A DNA stretch of 64,000 nucleotides from the NCBI GenBank assembly GCA_027604505.1, contig JADIIX010000082.1:1-64000 (forward strand). The letters are read 5' to 3'. A program made the translations under genes and the position numbers. The notes beneath the pieces were generated by a model, which saw only the letters and a list, made by a program, of their open reading frames with translations, searched no databases and was not told where the DNA came from. Shown here one piece after another: positions 21,871 to 33,679 of the stretch (positions are counted from its first letter, which is position 1; every line of letters starts with the position of its first letter). This DNA is from Gonapodya sp. JEL0774 (Eukaryota > Monoblepharomycota > Monoblepharidomycetes > Monoblepharidales > Gonapodyaceae).

Positions 21871-23463
21871 GAGTAGTGACTTACCTTGGTTTGGATTTTA
21901 GAAGTGCAGATTTCTCTTGGTTATAAGGCGGGGTGTCCCGTGGATGTGTCGAGAGGTCTCGGGGGTTCTTTGGTTTGGTTTCGGTGGGCGAAGGGTCATG
22001 GATGATCTTTGTGACCGACGGTGTGGGCGAATGAATGGGAGGAGAGGGTATACGGAGAAGGGGGGAGAGAGGGGCAGAAAGGAGTAAGATTGACAGGAAA
22101 GCACACAAGACGAAAAAAAACAAAAAAAGGAAAAGCCAGCCGAAAACAAAACGAGAAAAGCAGGATTCTCGAATGAAAAAACCACACAGCTCGTGCCCAC
22201 GACCACCACCACTTCCTTGTATAACCACCGCGTGGAGAGTTCCCATTTGTTATCAGATTGTCAGAGGTAGCTCAGTAAGATTTAATCTCGGAATCCACCG
22301 GATCCCCAGAAGGAATCGCGGTGGGTCAGATAAATGCCTGAATCATCATGACAAATGGGAGTGCGAGTGGTGGCGGTAGGCAGAGCGGGGGGTATGGGTG
22401 TGGGTGTGGGTGGTGGGTTCGAAACTCACCAGAAGGAGAAACTTGGACGACGGCACAAGAGGAGATGAGGGTACCCAAGGAGAGCATCACATCCGCAAGA
22501 GCTCGTCCTGTTGAGAAACGAGCGAGAAAACGAAGGGTAGAAAAGAAAAGAACGTGAGTGAAAAAAGAAAAGGAGACGAACTCGGCCGCACTGAGCGACG
22601 GGAGCGAGCGCGGAGTCAGCAGGAAGGCAGTAAAAACGGAGAATAGCATCATATTCCCCACTGGGTTAGAGCGGAGATAAGATGAGAATTTGCATCCATT
22701 GCGATTGCATCATTCCAAGTTCGCGCGTCTCTTCGAGGGGAATCGCGGATTCGGGGAATCAGACACTCACGAAGAAAAAGAAAAAGACACAAAGCGCCGT
22801 CGATGGGTTCGCACGGTTGCGTGTCGACGATCGGATGGGCGAGAAAACGCGGATGGGTTGATTGGAAAATGGGATGGGAACGAGAAGAAATAAATGGGGG
22901 ATGCTGGGGAATTGCGCAGCACGCACGGGCCACACCAGCAGATGGAAGCCGAGACACGATTTCACGATTTTATTCTCAACTTTGAAACACGCAAGCAAAA
23001 GTAATGGAAATGTAAATTCAATCGAACATCTGTGTAGCAGTACTCCGGGCTTCTGATGGTTTTGAAATGTCTGTACTCAGTATCTGTAAGCAGAGGTCAA
23101 CAATGCGAACCTCAACCACTCCGTCCCACACTGAACAATAATAAAGAGCTCTTCTCAACAACACCTCGAGAAGAAGAGATGAACGGCCTTTGGCGCCAGG
23201 CTGGAAGACGCTCCGTGAATATCGAAGACTGTGGTCTTCGAAGCTGTTCGCCCGATCGATCTCTCCATCCACACGGCTGCATTCGTCAATAAAACCTTTC
23301 AATGCGAACGGGAGAAATGCTTTGGCGGAGAGATGACGTCACGCAGGCCATTCAGTACTCAGAAACACTGCCGCGAGAAACGTGAAAATACCGTACGTTG
23401 ATTTTTCATTCAAAATCAACATTGACAGTCGTCTCAGCGTTCGTTCTCTTATCCCTTGTTGCA
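21871..23463. other. Region without a confirmed gene; one possible minus-strand exon
   Basis: Purine-rich in places (22080-22170, 22540-22620). On the minus strand 22430-22507 is bounded by a good acceptor (CTCAACAG) and donor (GTGAGT) and encodes a hydrophobic helix-like segment (ALADVMLSLGTLISSCAVVQ). Flanking exons that join in phase could not be found, so it is only a candidate exon of an unknown small membrane protein. Nothing else was recognised. Confidence 0.3.
23334..23341 (+). promoter_or_regulatory. CRE-like palindrome TGACGTCA
   Basis: A perfect 8-bp CRE/ATF-type site lies about 123 bp upstream of the first possible ATG of the TRM44 gene. bZIP factors of the ATF/CREB class bind this sequence in fungi. 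A second copy occurs at 37303-37310, next to a gene end, so chance occurrence is possible. Confidence 0.3.
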
Positions 23464-26400
23464 ATGTTTTGTAATTCTTGTCTTGAAATTCTTTGCTTTG
23501 TGCACGTTAGAAGCGAATCCGCTCCGACATCGCGATTCGATCCCTCTCAGAAAAGGGGACAAACGTCAAGAATAGCAGACGCGGCGGACAAGTACGGAAG
23601 GGGGAAAGTGGAAAAGAATCCCGACACGACAAGAGACGGGAAATCGACGACGATGCGACAGCAACCGAGTTTGCGTCTCAACCGCACTCCGCACGCCCAC
23701 TCGAACGCCAGACGATTCAACTCGAACGCGCCGTCGCCGCTTGCCCGTGCGTGGTCGCCTGACGCCTTTTTTGATCCTCAGTCGGACGTGGAGTCGGACC
23801 GGATATCTCCCCTCGCACCCAACTCCCCACACTCAAATCCATTGCTCGAATCGGATCCCGCGCTCGAGGAGAATCTCATCGACCATTTGGATGATTCTGT
23901 CGGTGCCCCCATTTCCTCGAACCCACTCCCGTCTCCAACCCCACGCTGTCCCCCGGTGTGTTCTTACGACCACCAAGACGACGACGCGATCGTCGCAGCC
24001 GTCAGGGGCGGCCGCACCGGCTCTGCCCTGCTGAACGACTCTTTGCTCGGTGATGACTCGGACTTGAGTCTGTACACGGACCTGGACAAGGACTTGTTCC
24101 CCTTCCCAGGCATGGACACGGAGCCGCAGCTCGTGGACACCACATCACACCTACCTCTCCAATCTGCCACACACTCGAAGCATCCTCACTCCACACACTC
24201 CAACTCCACCCCTTCTTCTACTCCCACTTTCTCCCGCATCCCCAGCAGAACCCCCATGCCAACCGCTCAACATGAACCCGGCTCCTCTTCCATCACTCCC
24301 CCTTCTACCCGCCCGTTTCGCTCCTACCCCGTCTGGTTTCGTCCCGTTTTCCACCCCGCCAACCCTTTCCTCCAACCCACCACTCCGTCTTCCCCTCCCA
24401 CCTGGCGGACCCTCGTCCACGTACCCCTTCCCATCCACTCCTACCCTCTCCCCCCACCACCTGCCTCGGCATCCCCGACCCCGCGCACCTCTGCCCCCGC
24501 TCTTGCGCCCCCAACCACCCCGTCACCCGCATCGTGGCACGCTACCGAACGGTCCTGGACACGGGACCCGCAGTACGCAGTGCCGACTGTGTTGAGGGCA
24601 GAAGTGCTAAGGGAGTGGAGTGGGGGAGGAAGTGGGGTCGGTGACGGTGGGGATAGGGCGGGTACGGTGGAAAAAGTGGCCAGGGGAGATAAGGGGAGGG
24701 TTCACGGAGCGGGGGGCATGGTGCGCAGTGTGGACCAGGTGGACACCGAATTGGCGGGCGGTGTGGATCTATCTGACGGTATGATGGGAGCTGATAGGGA
24801 AGGTCGAATTGCCGGACCCGCTGGTACGGACCACACCCCGTCCACCACCCACCGCACCCTCCTCCACCGCACGCACCGCCGCTTGCTTCCTAAACAGTAC
24901 CGCCGCGACCCCGTTTGCGACCAGATCGTCGAATCGTGGAGGTGGGAAGATGAGGAAGGGAGGGGTGAGTAATAGGGACGGGTCCGGTTGGTGGGTTGGT
25001 AGCTGTGTCTCGTGTACAAATGTTCAGTGGATGGAGCTGAGAGTTTCGAAGGTGCATCATCGTGTGGTAAACGGTCTTTCGATTCTCAGCCGTTGTTCAT
25101 GGGTCATGGGTGGTGACGACAGGAGAGGGACGGAGACGGGGAAGGCTCACTTGCGGGTGTGCGCTGGGTTGGACGTAGCTATGCGCACCTCTGCAGGGCG
25201 TGAACGGCTTGCGAGTGCAACACGTCGCAGGTTTGGAGCTGTCCAGTCCATCCAGCGACTGGCGTTGCTGACCTTCCCCTCCACACTCCCCGTCCACCAT
25301 TTCCCTTTCCCTTTTTCCTTCGTTCGCCCACTTCCCTTTCTTCCACCCCCAACCAAGTATCTCTCCGCACCCACCTCACCACTGTCAACCCGTCCACCCT
25401 CTCCGACGCCCTCTGGCAAAAAGGACAAGCGTTTGAACCGGTACCCTTCTTGGGAACAGTGGGAGAGAAGGGTGGGCCCCCCGGGGATATGCCGTTTTGG
25501 CTGCCAAGAGTGAGTTTGTGAGGGGAGAGGTTGGGGGGTGGAGGGGGGCGAAAGGTGGGGGTTTTGGGAGGAGTCATTGTGCTCACTGCTCAGAGTGCAC
25601 AAAAGCTCCCAATGGATGTTACTGATTCCTGGTGGCACTTCTGAACACAAGCGCCGCCTTTACCAGCGGAAAAACGGGACCGTCCGGTACAAAAAGTGAG
25701 CGCTCCCGGCTGGTTTCGAACCAGCGACCTTGGCGTTAACAGCACCACGCTACTACCGCTGAGCTACGGGAGCAAATGTGTGGAAGGACGACCCATTGGC
25801 GGCTTTTTGGACCGGAGTTTTTTCTGGTTGGGTTTGTTGCATGTTGTGTGGGCCGCGTCACCACCATCTGTACATCTTACACCACACCCCGACCACGCCC
25901 CACCTGTCTCGCCTCTCCAGGTCCGCAAGTTTGCCTTCGTGTACCACTTACCCCCATCATACCCCCCCACCTCTGACCCCGACAGTGCCTCCCCGTCCAC
26001 CGAGGCACCGTACCCGTCCATCAGCGTGGAGGTCGTACCGCTGGAGGGGGACGGGGAAGGGACGACGGTTATAGACGAGGCCGAGGCGCATGCGCAGGTT
26101 AGGGCGGGGTCAGTGGGGGAAAGGGAAGAAGGAGAGTCGTTTTTCTCAAAGAATTTTGTTTCGTCTCTCGCGATGTGCACCGTGCCCCTCCCTACTTGCC
26201 CCCATCACCTATTCATGTCCCCCGACTCCGCCAGACCTACCGCCTCACCAACCTGCTCCTCCTTTTCCTCCGCCACCTCCTCGGCCTCCACCACGGCTAT
26301 ACCAAACGTGTCCACCACGATCTTGCGGTTCCCAAAACCGTTTTCCAGGATCGGTACCGGCTGATGAAGGACAAGTACGCCCGGTGGGCGACGGGCGACG

Positions 26401-27760
26401 TGTGGAGGAAGGCGGGTATGAAGACAGATCCGGCGAAACATGTGTACGAGGATATCGGGATCGCAGCGTGGTTGCTGTGCGTGTGGGAGGCGGAGGAGAG
26501 GGAGGAGAGGGAAGCCCGGGGAGAGTGCGCGATCGGGCTGAGCGGGGGGTTGGAAGGTGGTACGAACCCTCCGGTGATTGCGGTAGCGTCTCCCATCGGC
26601 ACCGACACCGACACCGACGCCAACACCACCTCCACTACCCCGTCGCGGCCCACCCGTCCTCCCTTCTTCCTCGACCTGGCCTGTGGCAACGGGTTCCTCA
26701 CCTACCTCTTGACCATGGAAGGGTACCAAGGCCTGGGCATCGACCAGGCCAAGCGGGCGGTGTGGGACGCCTACCCTGCAGAAGTCACAAGGAGCTTGAA
26801 GGCCGAGACGGTGGATCCGAGAGTTCTGGTGGATGGGGGGATCGGAGAGTGGCGAGGTGTCAAGTGGGTGGTCGGGAACCATTCGGGTGGGTTTCGAGGC
26901 CGAGATGGTGGCGAGCGAGAGCTATGCGAGGGCTTCGGAGTTCTGAGGTGATGCTGACGTGTTCTTGTTCGTTGGTTTTGGGGTTCAATTCGTGTCCGCT
27001 GCATGTGCCCGTGTGTGATTCCGCCGTTCACCAGATGAGCTGACGCTGTGGACGCCCATGATTGCGACGCTGTGCGGCTATGACTGCGGGTGCGTTTGTG
27101 TGTTCTACGTTAGTCTATGTCGTCACACGAATTCTGTTCTGCTCATCTTTTCATTCGCTGCCCGACGACCCTCGCGCCTCCGCCTCCGTCGCGCATCTCG
27201 TACCACAATCGCACCACAGATTTGTCGTCATACCCTGTTGCTTCTTCGAACTCTCCGGCCTCAGGTTCGTCGAGCACGACCAGTCAAAAGGTCGCTACGA
27301 GACGTACTTGGACAGGGTCAAGCAGGTAGCCCAGGACACGTGCGGGTTCGTGGTGGAGCGAGAGTATTTGAGGATGCCGAGTACGAAAAATGTGTGCTTG
27401 ATGGGCAGGAGGAGGAGATATGGACCTGGTAAGTATTTAAGTGGACGGGTAAATTTTCAATTCGCTGTTCTCCATCTCACTCAACGAATGTCTGCTTTTG
27501 ATCGTCTCGGTTGTGCTCTGACCCGTAACCCAGACGACAAAACCTCCCACTCCGAATACGTTTCCCAGGTCGTTGACCTCACGCGCGCAACCGCATTCGT
27601 CCCTCGCGTCTCAGACGCAGACAAGGAGAAGCTCCGTAGGGAACGGAAGAGTAGGCTCGAGGCTGCGGCAGCGAGGGTAGGGGCAGCGATGGAGATGGAG
27701 TCAGATCCGGGGCCTGGAGCGGAACTTGATCCGCATCTCATGCCGGACCTGGATGTGTGA
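23464..27760 (+). CDS. TRM44: tRNA (uracil-44-2'-O)-methyltransferase, TRM44 family
   Basis: Seven exons: 23464-24964, 25256-25509, 25921-26097, 26235-26886, 27035-27089, 27220-27428, 27534-27760; 1024 residues (961 if ATG 23653 is used). Family blocks appear in order: HRRLLPKQYRRDP, MPFWLPRVRKFAFVYHLPP (formed across an intron), LLGLHHGYTKRVHHDLAVP, FQDRYRLMKDKYARW, DPAKHVYEDIGIAAWLL, the SAM site FFLDLACGNGFLTYLL, GLGIDQAKRAVWDAYP, VGNHSDELTLWTPMIA, FVVIPCCFFELSG, and a lysine/arginine-rich end. TRM44 methylates the ribose of U44 in tRNA-Ser in the cytoplasm. The 300-400 residue N-terminal extension is Ser/Thr/Pro-rich and probably disordered; yeast Trm44 is 567 residues. The acceptor of exon 2 is ambiguous (25247 or 25256, both in phase). 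Confidence 0.9.
25702..25773 (-). tRNA. tRNA-Asn (anticodon GTT)
   Basis: On the minus strand the 72-nt sequence folds as a complete cloverleaf. The acceptor stem is GCTCCCG paired with CGGGAGC. The D arm lies in TAGCTCAGCGG (box A). The anticodon stem TGGTG/CGCCA holds loop CTGTTAA with anticodon GTT. The T arm is GCTGG-TTCGAAA-CCAGC (box B). There is no intron and no encoded CCA. A T-run that could stop Pol III was not located with certainty. It lies inside a predicted 411-nt intron (25510-25920) of the TRM44 gene, on the opposite strand. Confidence 0.95.
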
Positions 27761-28144
27761 GATAAGTGGTGTCGGGCGTGAGGTGTGGTTGAGGTGTTGA
27801 GCTTCGGGAGGGTTATGAGTGTACGAGTTTGCACGAGACTTTCTTGACCATCTTCTTCGCATCCTGTTCCACTTGCACTGTAACTTTTACACTACAGCCT
27901 AAATTATGTAGTCTTAGCCTCATTGATCTTCAGTATGCTCTCGGAAACGTTCCGCAACGGTATTTTTTCAGTGGTGCACATGTAACACATGTACCCACGG
28001 TGTGCATGTACGATGGACTCGGCATCCCACCGATCCTCAACAGACATCGGAGTCCTTCAAAAACATTTTTCGATTGTGCCTAACTGCAACGCTGCCCAAG
28101 GACCACGACAAAGTCAACCTATCCTCTCGCGCTCTCTTCTTGGA
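27761..28144. other. Convergent 3' region
   Basis: Holds the 3' ends of TRM44 (+) and the HAL-like kinase gene (-). No gene seen. No clear polyadenylation motif was singled out. Confidence 0.4.
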
Positions 28145-31100
28145 CTATCGGAAAGTGACATCATCCTCATCTTCGTCCTCGTTATCGTCCTCGAACGTTT
28201 CTGCTCCCAAGCCCACCATGGCTTTCACTTTACCTGCCGCAGCGCCTGCCTTGCCACCGGCCTGTAATACGTCCCCCACACTGCCTGAAACGAGCCCCAA
28301 CCCGGCCAGGAAACCGGGCTTAGCATTTCCGTCGGCCGCTGTAGAGTCCATGGAGGGCGCCGAAGATCCTATGGAAGCTCGCGCCGGTGGCAATCCGATG
28401 CGGGACGGAGCGATTGCCGAAGATGCACCGTATCCCGATTTGTAGAGTTTCTCTTCTTCCTCGTCGTATCTCCGTGCCATATCTCTGAACCACCTCGACG
28501 ATGCGACGTCGACAAGCGTCGCCCGTTTGTCCGGGTTCGGTTCGAGCATCCATCGGATCATTTCCTTTGCAGCCGCGGGATCTTTGATCCTTGCAGATTC
28601 GGGGATCTTCTCGGCTGCCGGAGTCTTGGAGGAAGAGAAGAAGGACGAGATGGAGGGTCCGTGCGTGGCGGGAGGGGCAAGGTGCGTGCCCGGGTTGGTG
28701 CCGAGGTTGTCGATGATAGCGTTCGTGCGCTTTTTAAGCCACGTTTGGTAAAAGTGATCGGTGGAAGTAGCGGCATTCCAGGGATACTTTTGGGTGCAGA
28801 GGTAGACTGGAAAAGCATGGAGGGACACTTAGTCTATGCCGGGCTTCTTGGGAACTCTGTCCAGAAACTTACTGTAAGCCTGTAGTCATGAAGTCAAGTT
28901 TGTGAAACACGGTGAAGATAAAGCAAAGAACAGAAGTCGGTTATCTCTCTCGAAACATGCGCGCAACAGATTTGCCACGAAAAATATCACCCACCACTCC
29001 TGCCATCCACACATCCACCTGTCGGCTATCGTACCACCCGTCAGTACCCGCACTTGGGTCCTTACCCAACCCTCCAAACTGCTCCGGTGCAATGTACGAG
29101 TTTGTCCCAACCACCCCGAACGACAACCTCACCGGAGTATCAGGTCTGATCGCTGGAGGCAACCATCCAGGTATGTCTGCACGACCAGTTTCATCAGCTG
29201 GCACGGCACCCTCGAGATTGTCCTTATCTCCGTCACCCAAACGATCCTCGGAAGCAGTATGGAGGGCTGCGAGGTGGGACCGTGCATACCAGCCGGCCTG
29301 CCCTGGTGCGACGCCTACCATCTGCAAGAAAGATTGCGGGGGCAAAGGCGCTCCGTCTTCGGAGGTGGCAGTGCTGTTTCGGGATCCTGGGCGATGATTA
29401 CCGGACACACCGGACGAGATGGACCCGACAGCGCCTGAACGCTTCATGGGTCTCCGAACCCCACGGTTGACCATGTGGCCCGATTCGAAATCGTCGCCAT
29501 CCACGCCACCAGTTCCTTCCTTCTGAGCTTGCGGTGGCTTAGACCATTTGGACCCATGGCCCCTGTCCATAAATTGACCCGGTGGTGCAACAGCGTCGGG
29601 GTTGGTGGCATCTTGCTGCAGTACCGATGATGTGGAAGCAGCTGTGACGGGTGCGGCCCAAAATATTTCACAGTTGCCCAAGTCGGTCAGCTTGACTTCC
29701 CGTCGTGCGGGGTGCCACATAACATTCTCAAGCTTGACTGCAAGATGCCGACGAGTACCAAATCGGTGATTTCTGTGTGAGAGACGGAACCTACAGTTAC
29801 AACAAGCATCAAGGATCTCGCGACCCACCATCTCTGTGAGCTACACCCCTCCCGTGGACCCATAGCAACGCCCGTATAACCTGTACAAAAATCCCATCCA
29901 CTGTCGCTTGGGTACGAAGATGGCCGCGAGAAAGGGCGTGGCGGAGGTTTCCACCAGGGAGGTACTGATTTTGTAAGTTTTGAGAGAAAAGTAAGAGTCA
30001 GTGAGAAGGTTAACACAATTCACCCGCATTATAATCCACCAGCATATATCCTTGCGTGCCAACACCTCTTTCGCGAACCCCGTTGCCGCTGGTGCAATCC
30101 CTCGCTTTGAACCTCCTGGTGGGACCCCAAATGAAACTCACCTCCATCACTGTAAAAGCAACACCCTTATCCCTCTCCCCAGATCCTGAAGACTTTTCCT
30201 CCGCCATATCCACAACCTGTACCACGTTGGGATGACCCCTGATCCGTGATCCGACAATGTATTCCCACCTCGCCCGAGCGAGGTGGACATCCCGTGAAGG
30301 GTACGTTTTGAAAACCTGGAGACATCAGTTAGTGCGAGGAGGTGGCGTTGAGACTTGTCGGTTCGTGCGGCAGAGAATTCAGACGCACCTTCGCAGCCCA
30401 CAGACCACCTCCCTGCCCGCCTTCTCTGACGACCCTCACAGTCCCTTCAGCGCCCCAGCCTATCACCTTGCCGGTATTCTCGTACTTCACACCCCGAGTA
30501 CTTTTCGGCCCGAGTTGGGGGAGGTTTGAAAACCCGTTCGTGGATGAAAACAGCTCGTTGTAGAGGAGAGGTACCGGGATAAAAGAGGACGAGTAGTGAA
30601 ACGGAATCGGAGGGAGGGCGGGTGGGTGAGCGGAAGTTTGCGCGGAAGATGAAGGGACTGTAGGAGTGGGGATAGGCGCTGGAGGTGTGGTGGTGACAGC
30701 ACCACCGAGGGACATGGGTGGCGGGGGGCTGTGCAGGACGAAGGAAAGTCCTGTTATTCTCTGACAATAAATCTGATCTCGAGGGTGGGTAACCTTTGCA
30801 GGAGTACCCCTCACGTTGAGACGACCTGTGAGACCCGGGGGCGGAGGGCATCGTCTCTCCACAGCAGAGCAACGCACAAAACTTCGGAGAGGTCCAAGTA
30901 GAAACAGTCAATCCATCCACCACCACCCTTCGAATTTCACCATCTACGTCCGATTCTGCTGTCTCTTGTGTCAATCCATCATCTCCCTAGTTACTTCATT
31001 CAATTTCCCACGGTTCGCTTAGAAACTCACTTCTCCGGTGCATTCCTCAGCGGTACAATCTTGGGGGATTCTATTGCATTCATTTCCGGCGGTTGGTGAA

Positions 31101-31983
31101 GGGCGGCTGCGAGCGCGTCTTGATCCGCCGAGACTAGGGTGGAATGAGTTTGATGTTGTTGGTAGGAAGGATCTTCAGGTCCGTCATGCGAGACTGTGGA
31201 ATGGCGATTTCTGGAGTTGGATGGCATGTGGTCTGGGTCGGAAGCGGCGATGGAGTTCGTCGAACTGGAGGAGGGTATGTGGTGCCGGAAGGGCGAGGCA
31301 TTCGGCGGGTGGTTCACCGCACCCATGCCAGTGCCTCCACTGCGAAGCTGCACGGACCCAGTAGCCGAGTTTGTACGATTCACTCCGGCCGAAAGAGCTG
31401 ATGGGACTCTCTGTGGTGTGGGTGAGGAGGAGTGGGCCGAGACCACTGAGGAGTTCGAAGAAGACGCTGTCGGCGTGCGAGCGGGCGATCCGTGAACTGC
31501 GGTTGGCTGAGCAATGTGAGTTGGGTGGGGAGGTTGGGCGTTGGTTGAAGAGCGCGGTTTCGAAGGTTGGAAGAGTTTGGCGACCGCTCCCGAGAATGAT
31601 GTAGCGATTGAGTTACGTCGGGCTTGAGGAGGGGGTGGGTGGTGTGGATAATTCGAGGAAAGGTGTTGGACGAGAGTGGACGGATTGCTGGGGAGCTGGT
31701 GTTGGTTTGGGTGGTGGGATTCCAACACAGACCCGTCTCCATCCCCGTCTGCGTGGGTATCTCCATCATCTTCGTTCATCATTCGGCCTAGCGTGCGTCC
31801 GGCTTTTGGTGGCCCTCCAATTCGGTTTTCTGGATTCACACCGTCGGTCTCCACAAACTCTTCTCCAACCTCTCCTGACGTTTCGACTCCTCCTGCCACC
31901 GCATCTACGCCTCCCTCAGCTCTACTCAATGATGTGAGTGTCTCGTCCACAATCCTTTTCTCTTGACTATCGGTGCCCATCAT
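28145..31983 (-). CDS. HAL/SAT4-like serine/threonine protein kinase
   Basis: Six exons on the minus strand: 31031-31983, 30389-30728, 30142-30315, 29829-29964, 28991-29737, 28145-28806; 1003 residues. The first 400 residues are Ser/Pro-rich and disordered, as in yeast Sat4/Hal5/Npr1 kinases, which regulate ion and nutrient transporters. Kinase landmarks: glycine loop VIGWGAEGTVRVV, beta-3 LWAAKV, hinge VMEYLPGGNLRHAL, catalytic loop GVAHRDVKLENVMWH, DLG in place of DFG (KLTDLGNCEIF), GTNSYIAPEQF, and RQVDVWMAGVVVYLCTQKYP. A roughly 170-residue insertion sits between the DLG and the APE, rich in Ser, Gly and Pro. The C-terminal tail is Gly/Ala-rich then acidic. The donor at 28990 (GTGATA) is weak but restores the frame and the family motif. 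The first exon could be longer; 31983 is the first in-frame ATG. Confidence 0.87.
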
Positions 31984-32385
31984 CTTGGGGGACAACCGTG
32001 CTCGTCGATGCTGATGGTTGGACCGATACGTCCTTTTCAGTACTCGGATCGCCCGATCCACGTCTTTTCTTGTGGTATCCGCCTGCTCTCGCCTGCGATT
32101 CTCCGGGAGTCGTTCTGTGATCCGAAAATTTGTTACGAAGTCGATGTCTCCAACTCTCTTATTGTTTGCCTGAGTGGCCCTGGAAGAGGCAAACAGCCCA
32201 ACCCAGCAGGGACAACCCCTCACCAATACATAGTTGATAAGTTTTATCAGATGGAGCTCGAAATCAAGGGCAGTTGGAAACGTTGAGAAAATGCGCAGGC
32301 TAAAATTGGTGCAGGAACTAGCTCGGGTGGAGAGCTGTTTAAAACACCATCAATTGTCGTTCAAACCCGAAGGTATAATTCTGAG
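31984..32385. other. Intergenic between kinase promoter and MDR gene end
   Basis: About 0.4 kb upstream of the kinase gene. The kinase frame remains open without ATG to 32226, so an upstream exon cannot be excluded. No other feature was recognised. Confidence 0.4.
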
Positions 32386-33465
32386 CTATTCCATGACAAC
32401 TACCACTCCACCCCTCCTCTCTCCACCTTCAAAGTGCTCATGTGCCTCGCGTGCCTTCTCCAGTGGAAAAGTTTTGTCCACCAACACCCGCAAAAGGCCC
32501 TTCTCCACCAGCCCTTCCAAGGTGGCGAGTCCTTGGTCAGTGTACTGTGCTGCACCGATGAGAACCCGTTTCCTATCTTCCCATGTGCGCCGAGTGTCAG
32601 ACGAGTGGGAGATTGTTGGGACGATGGGAAGGTAGAGGCCTCCAGGGGCGAGAATAGGGAGGACGGTGCGCATGGAGAGTTTGCCCGGCAAGTCAATGAT
32701 TGCATCGAAAGAGGAGGGAGAAAATCGTTTGAGGTAAGACGAAGGGACTGAAACTGGCATTTCGGAGTGCTCCTCGACGCCCTGTTCCAGCGTAGCATCG
32801 ATGACATCATCACAGCAACCGAGTTCATTGAGAACCTCGGTACGAGCAGCGCCCACGTCGACCGCTACAACGGTGACGGCACCAAGGTGGCGCTTTGCTA
32901 TTTGAGCAGCAATGAGCCCAACGCTACCGGCAGCGCCCACCAGGAGCAGACGAGAAGACGGTCCAATACGGGCTTGGGTGACGTAGGAGAGCGCTTCATT
33001 GCCGGAAAGTGGGAGCAATGAAGCCTCGGGATTTGACAAAAATTTGGGGGCGTGTCGGAGGACGGGAACGAGGAAGTTATCAGGAGAAGTGGCTTCTTTG
33101 TCTGCTGCAACGACCAGGAACTCCGCGTAAGCGCAGGGAAAGAGCCCTGTGGTTCCGTAAATTCTATCCCCTTTCTTAAACCGAGTGACCTTGCTCCCAA
33201 CCTTTTCGACGACGCCCACGAACTGTTGCCCGAGAGTCTTTGGTTGCATGATTGCGAACGCGATTCTGGTCAAGATGTTGACCGGCCGTGGAATCGCGAG
33301 CGCGCGGATCTCAGTGTCCCATCCAGCAATGCCCGCAGCATGGACTCGAACAAGCATCGACGAAGGTGGGACGGTGGGAATTGGAACAGAACGGAGGCAT
33401 AGCACCGACGGTGGGCCGTACGATGTCCAAGCAGCGATGTTCATGGCCTGCATGCCTGACGACAT
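32386..33465 (-). CDS. Zinc-independent MDR oxidoreductase (quinone-oxidoreductase-like)
   Basis: A single uninterrupted frame of 359 residues, unusual among the intron-rich neighbours. The N-terminal GroES-like fold shows VRVHAAGIAGWDTEIRAL, GQQFVGVVEKVGSKV and FKKGDRIYG. The Rossmann nucleotide site is RLLLVGAAGSVGLIAAQIAK near residue 175, followed by the acid at a beta-2 end (VVAVDVG). The C-terminal FPLEKAREAHEHFEGGERRG is typical. The Cys/His zinc ligands of classical alcohol dehydrogenases are absent. Such enzymes reduce quinones, enones or aldehydes with NADPH; the substrate is not predictable. The lack of introns could mean retrocopy origin or later acquisition, which is inference only. 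Confidence 0.9.
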   Translation of the reverse strand: MSSGMQAMNIAAWTSYGPPSVLCLRSVPIPTVPPSSMLVRVHAAGIAGWDTEIRALAIPRPVNILTRIAFAIMQPKTLGQQFVGVVEKVGSKVTRFKKGDRIYGTTGLFPCAYAEFLVVAADKEATSPDNFLVPVLRHAPKFLSNPEASLLPLSGNEALSYVTQARIGPSSRLLLVGAAGSVGLIAAQIAKRHLGAVTVVAVDVGAARTEVLNELGCCDDVIDATLEQGVEEHSEMPVSVPSSYLKRFSPSSFDAIIDLPGKLSMRTVLPILAPGGLYLPIVPTISHSSDTRRTWEDRKRVLIGAAQYTDQGLATLEGLVEKGLLRVLVDKTFPLEKAREAHEHFEGGERRGGVVVVME

Positions 33466-33679
33466 TTAACGATTAATCCTCCATTGTAGAGTGGGCAAAC
33501 TTTTATTTGTGATCAGTTGCGTGTGCGGGATGCGTGGATGACTCGGTGCTGAGGTCTTGCTCAGTCGGCTAAATAAGTTCTTGCCACGAGTGAGTGCTCC
33601 CTCTTACATACATTACTCAATAACACCAGTCTGCTTTGCCATGAAGGAAGATGTTCATCACTATTTCGCAAAAAATCAT

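Noticed and set aside
22411-22437. T-arm-like sequence (GTGGGTTCGAAACTCAC)
   Set aside because: No matching acceptor stem, D arm or anticodon arm upstream; it overlaps a plausible minus-strand splice donor.
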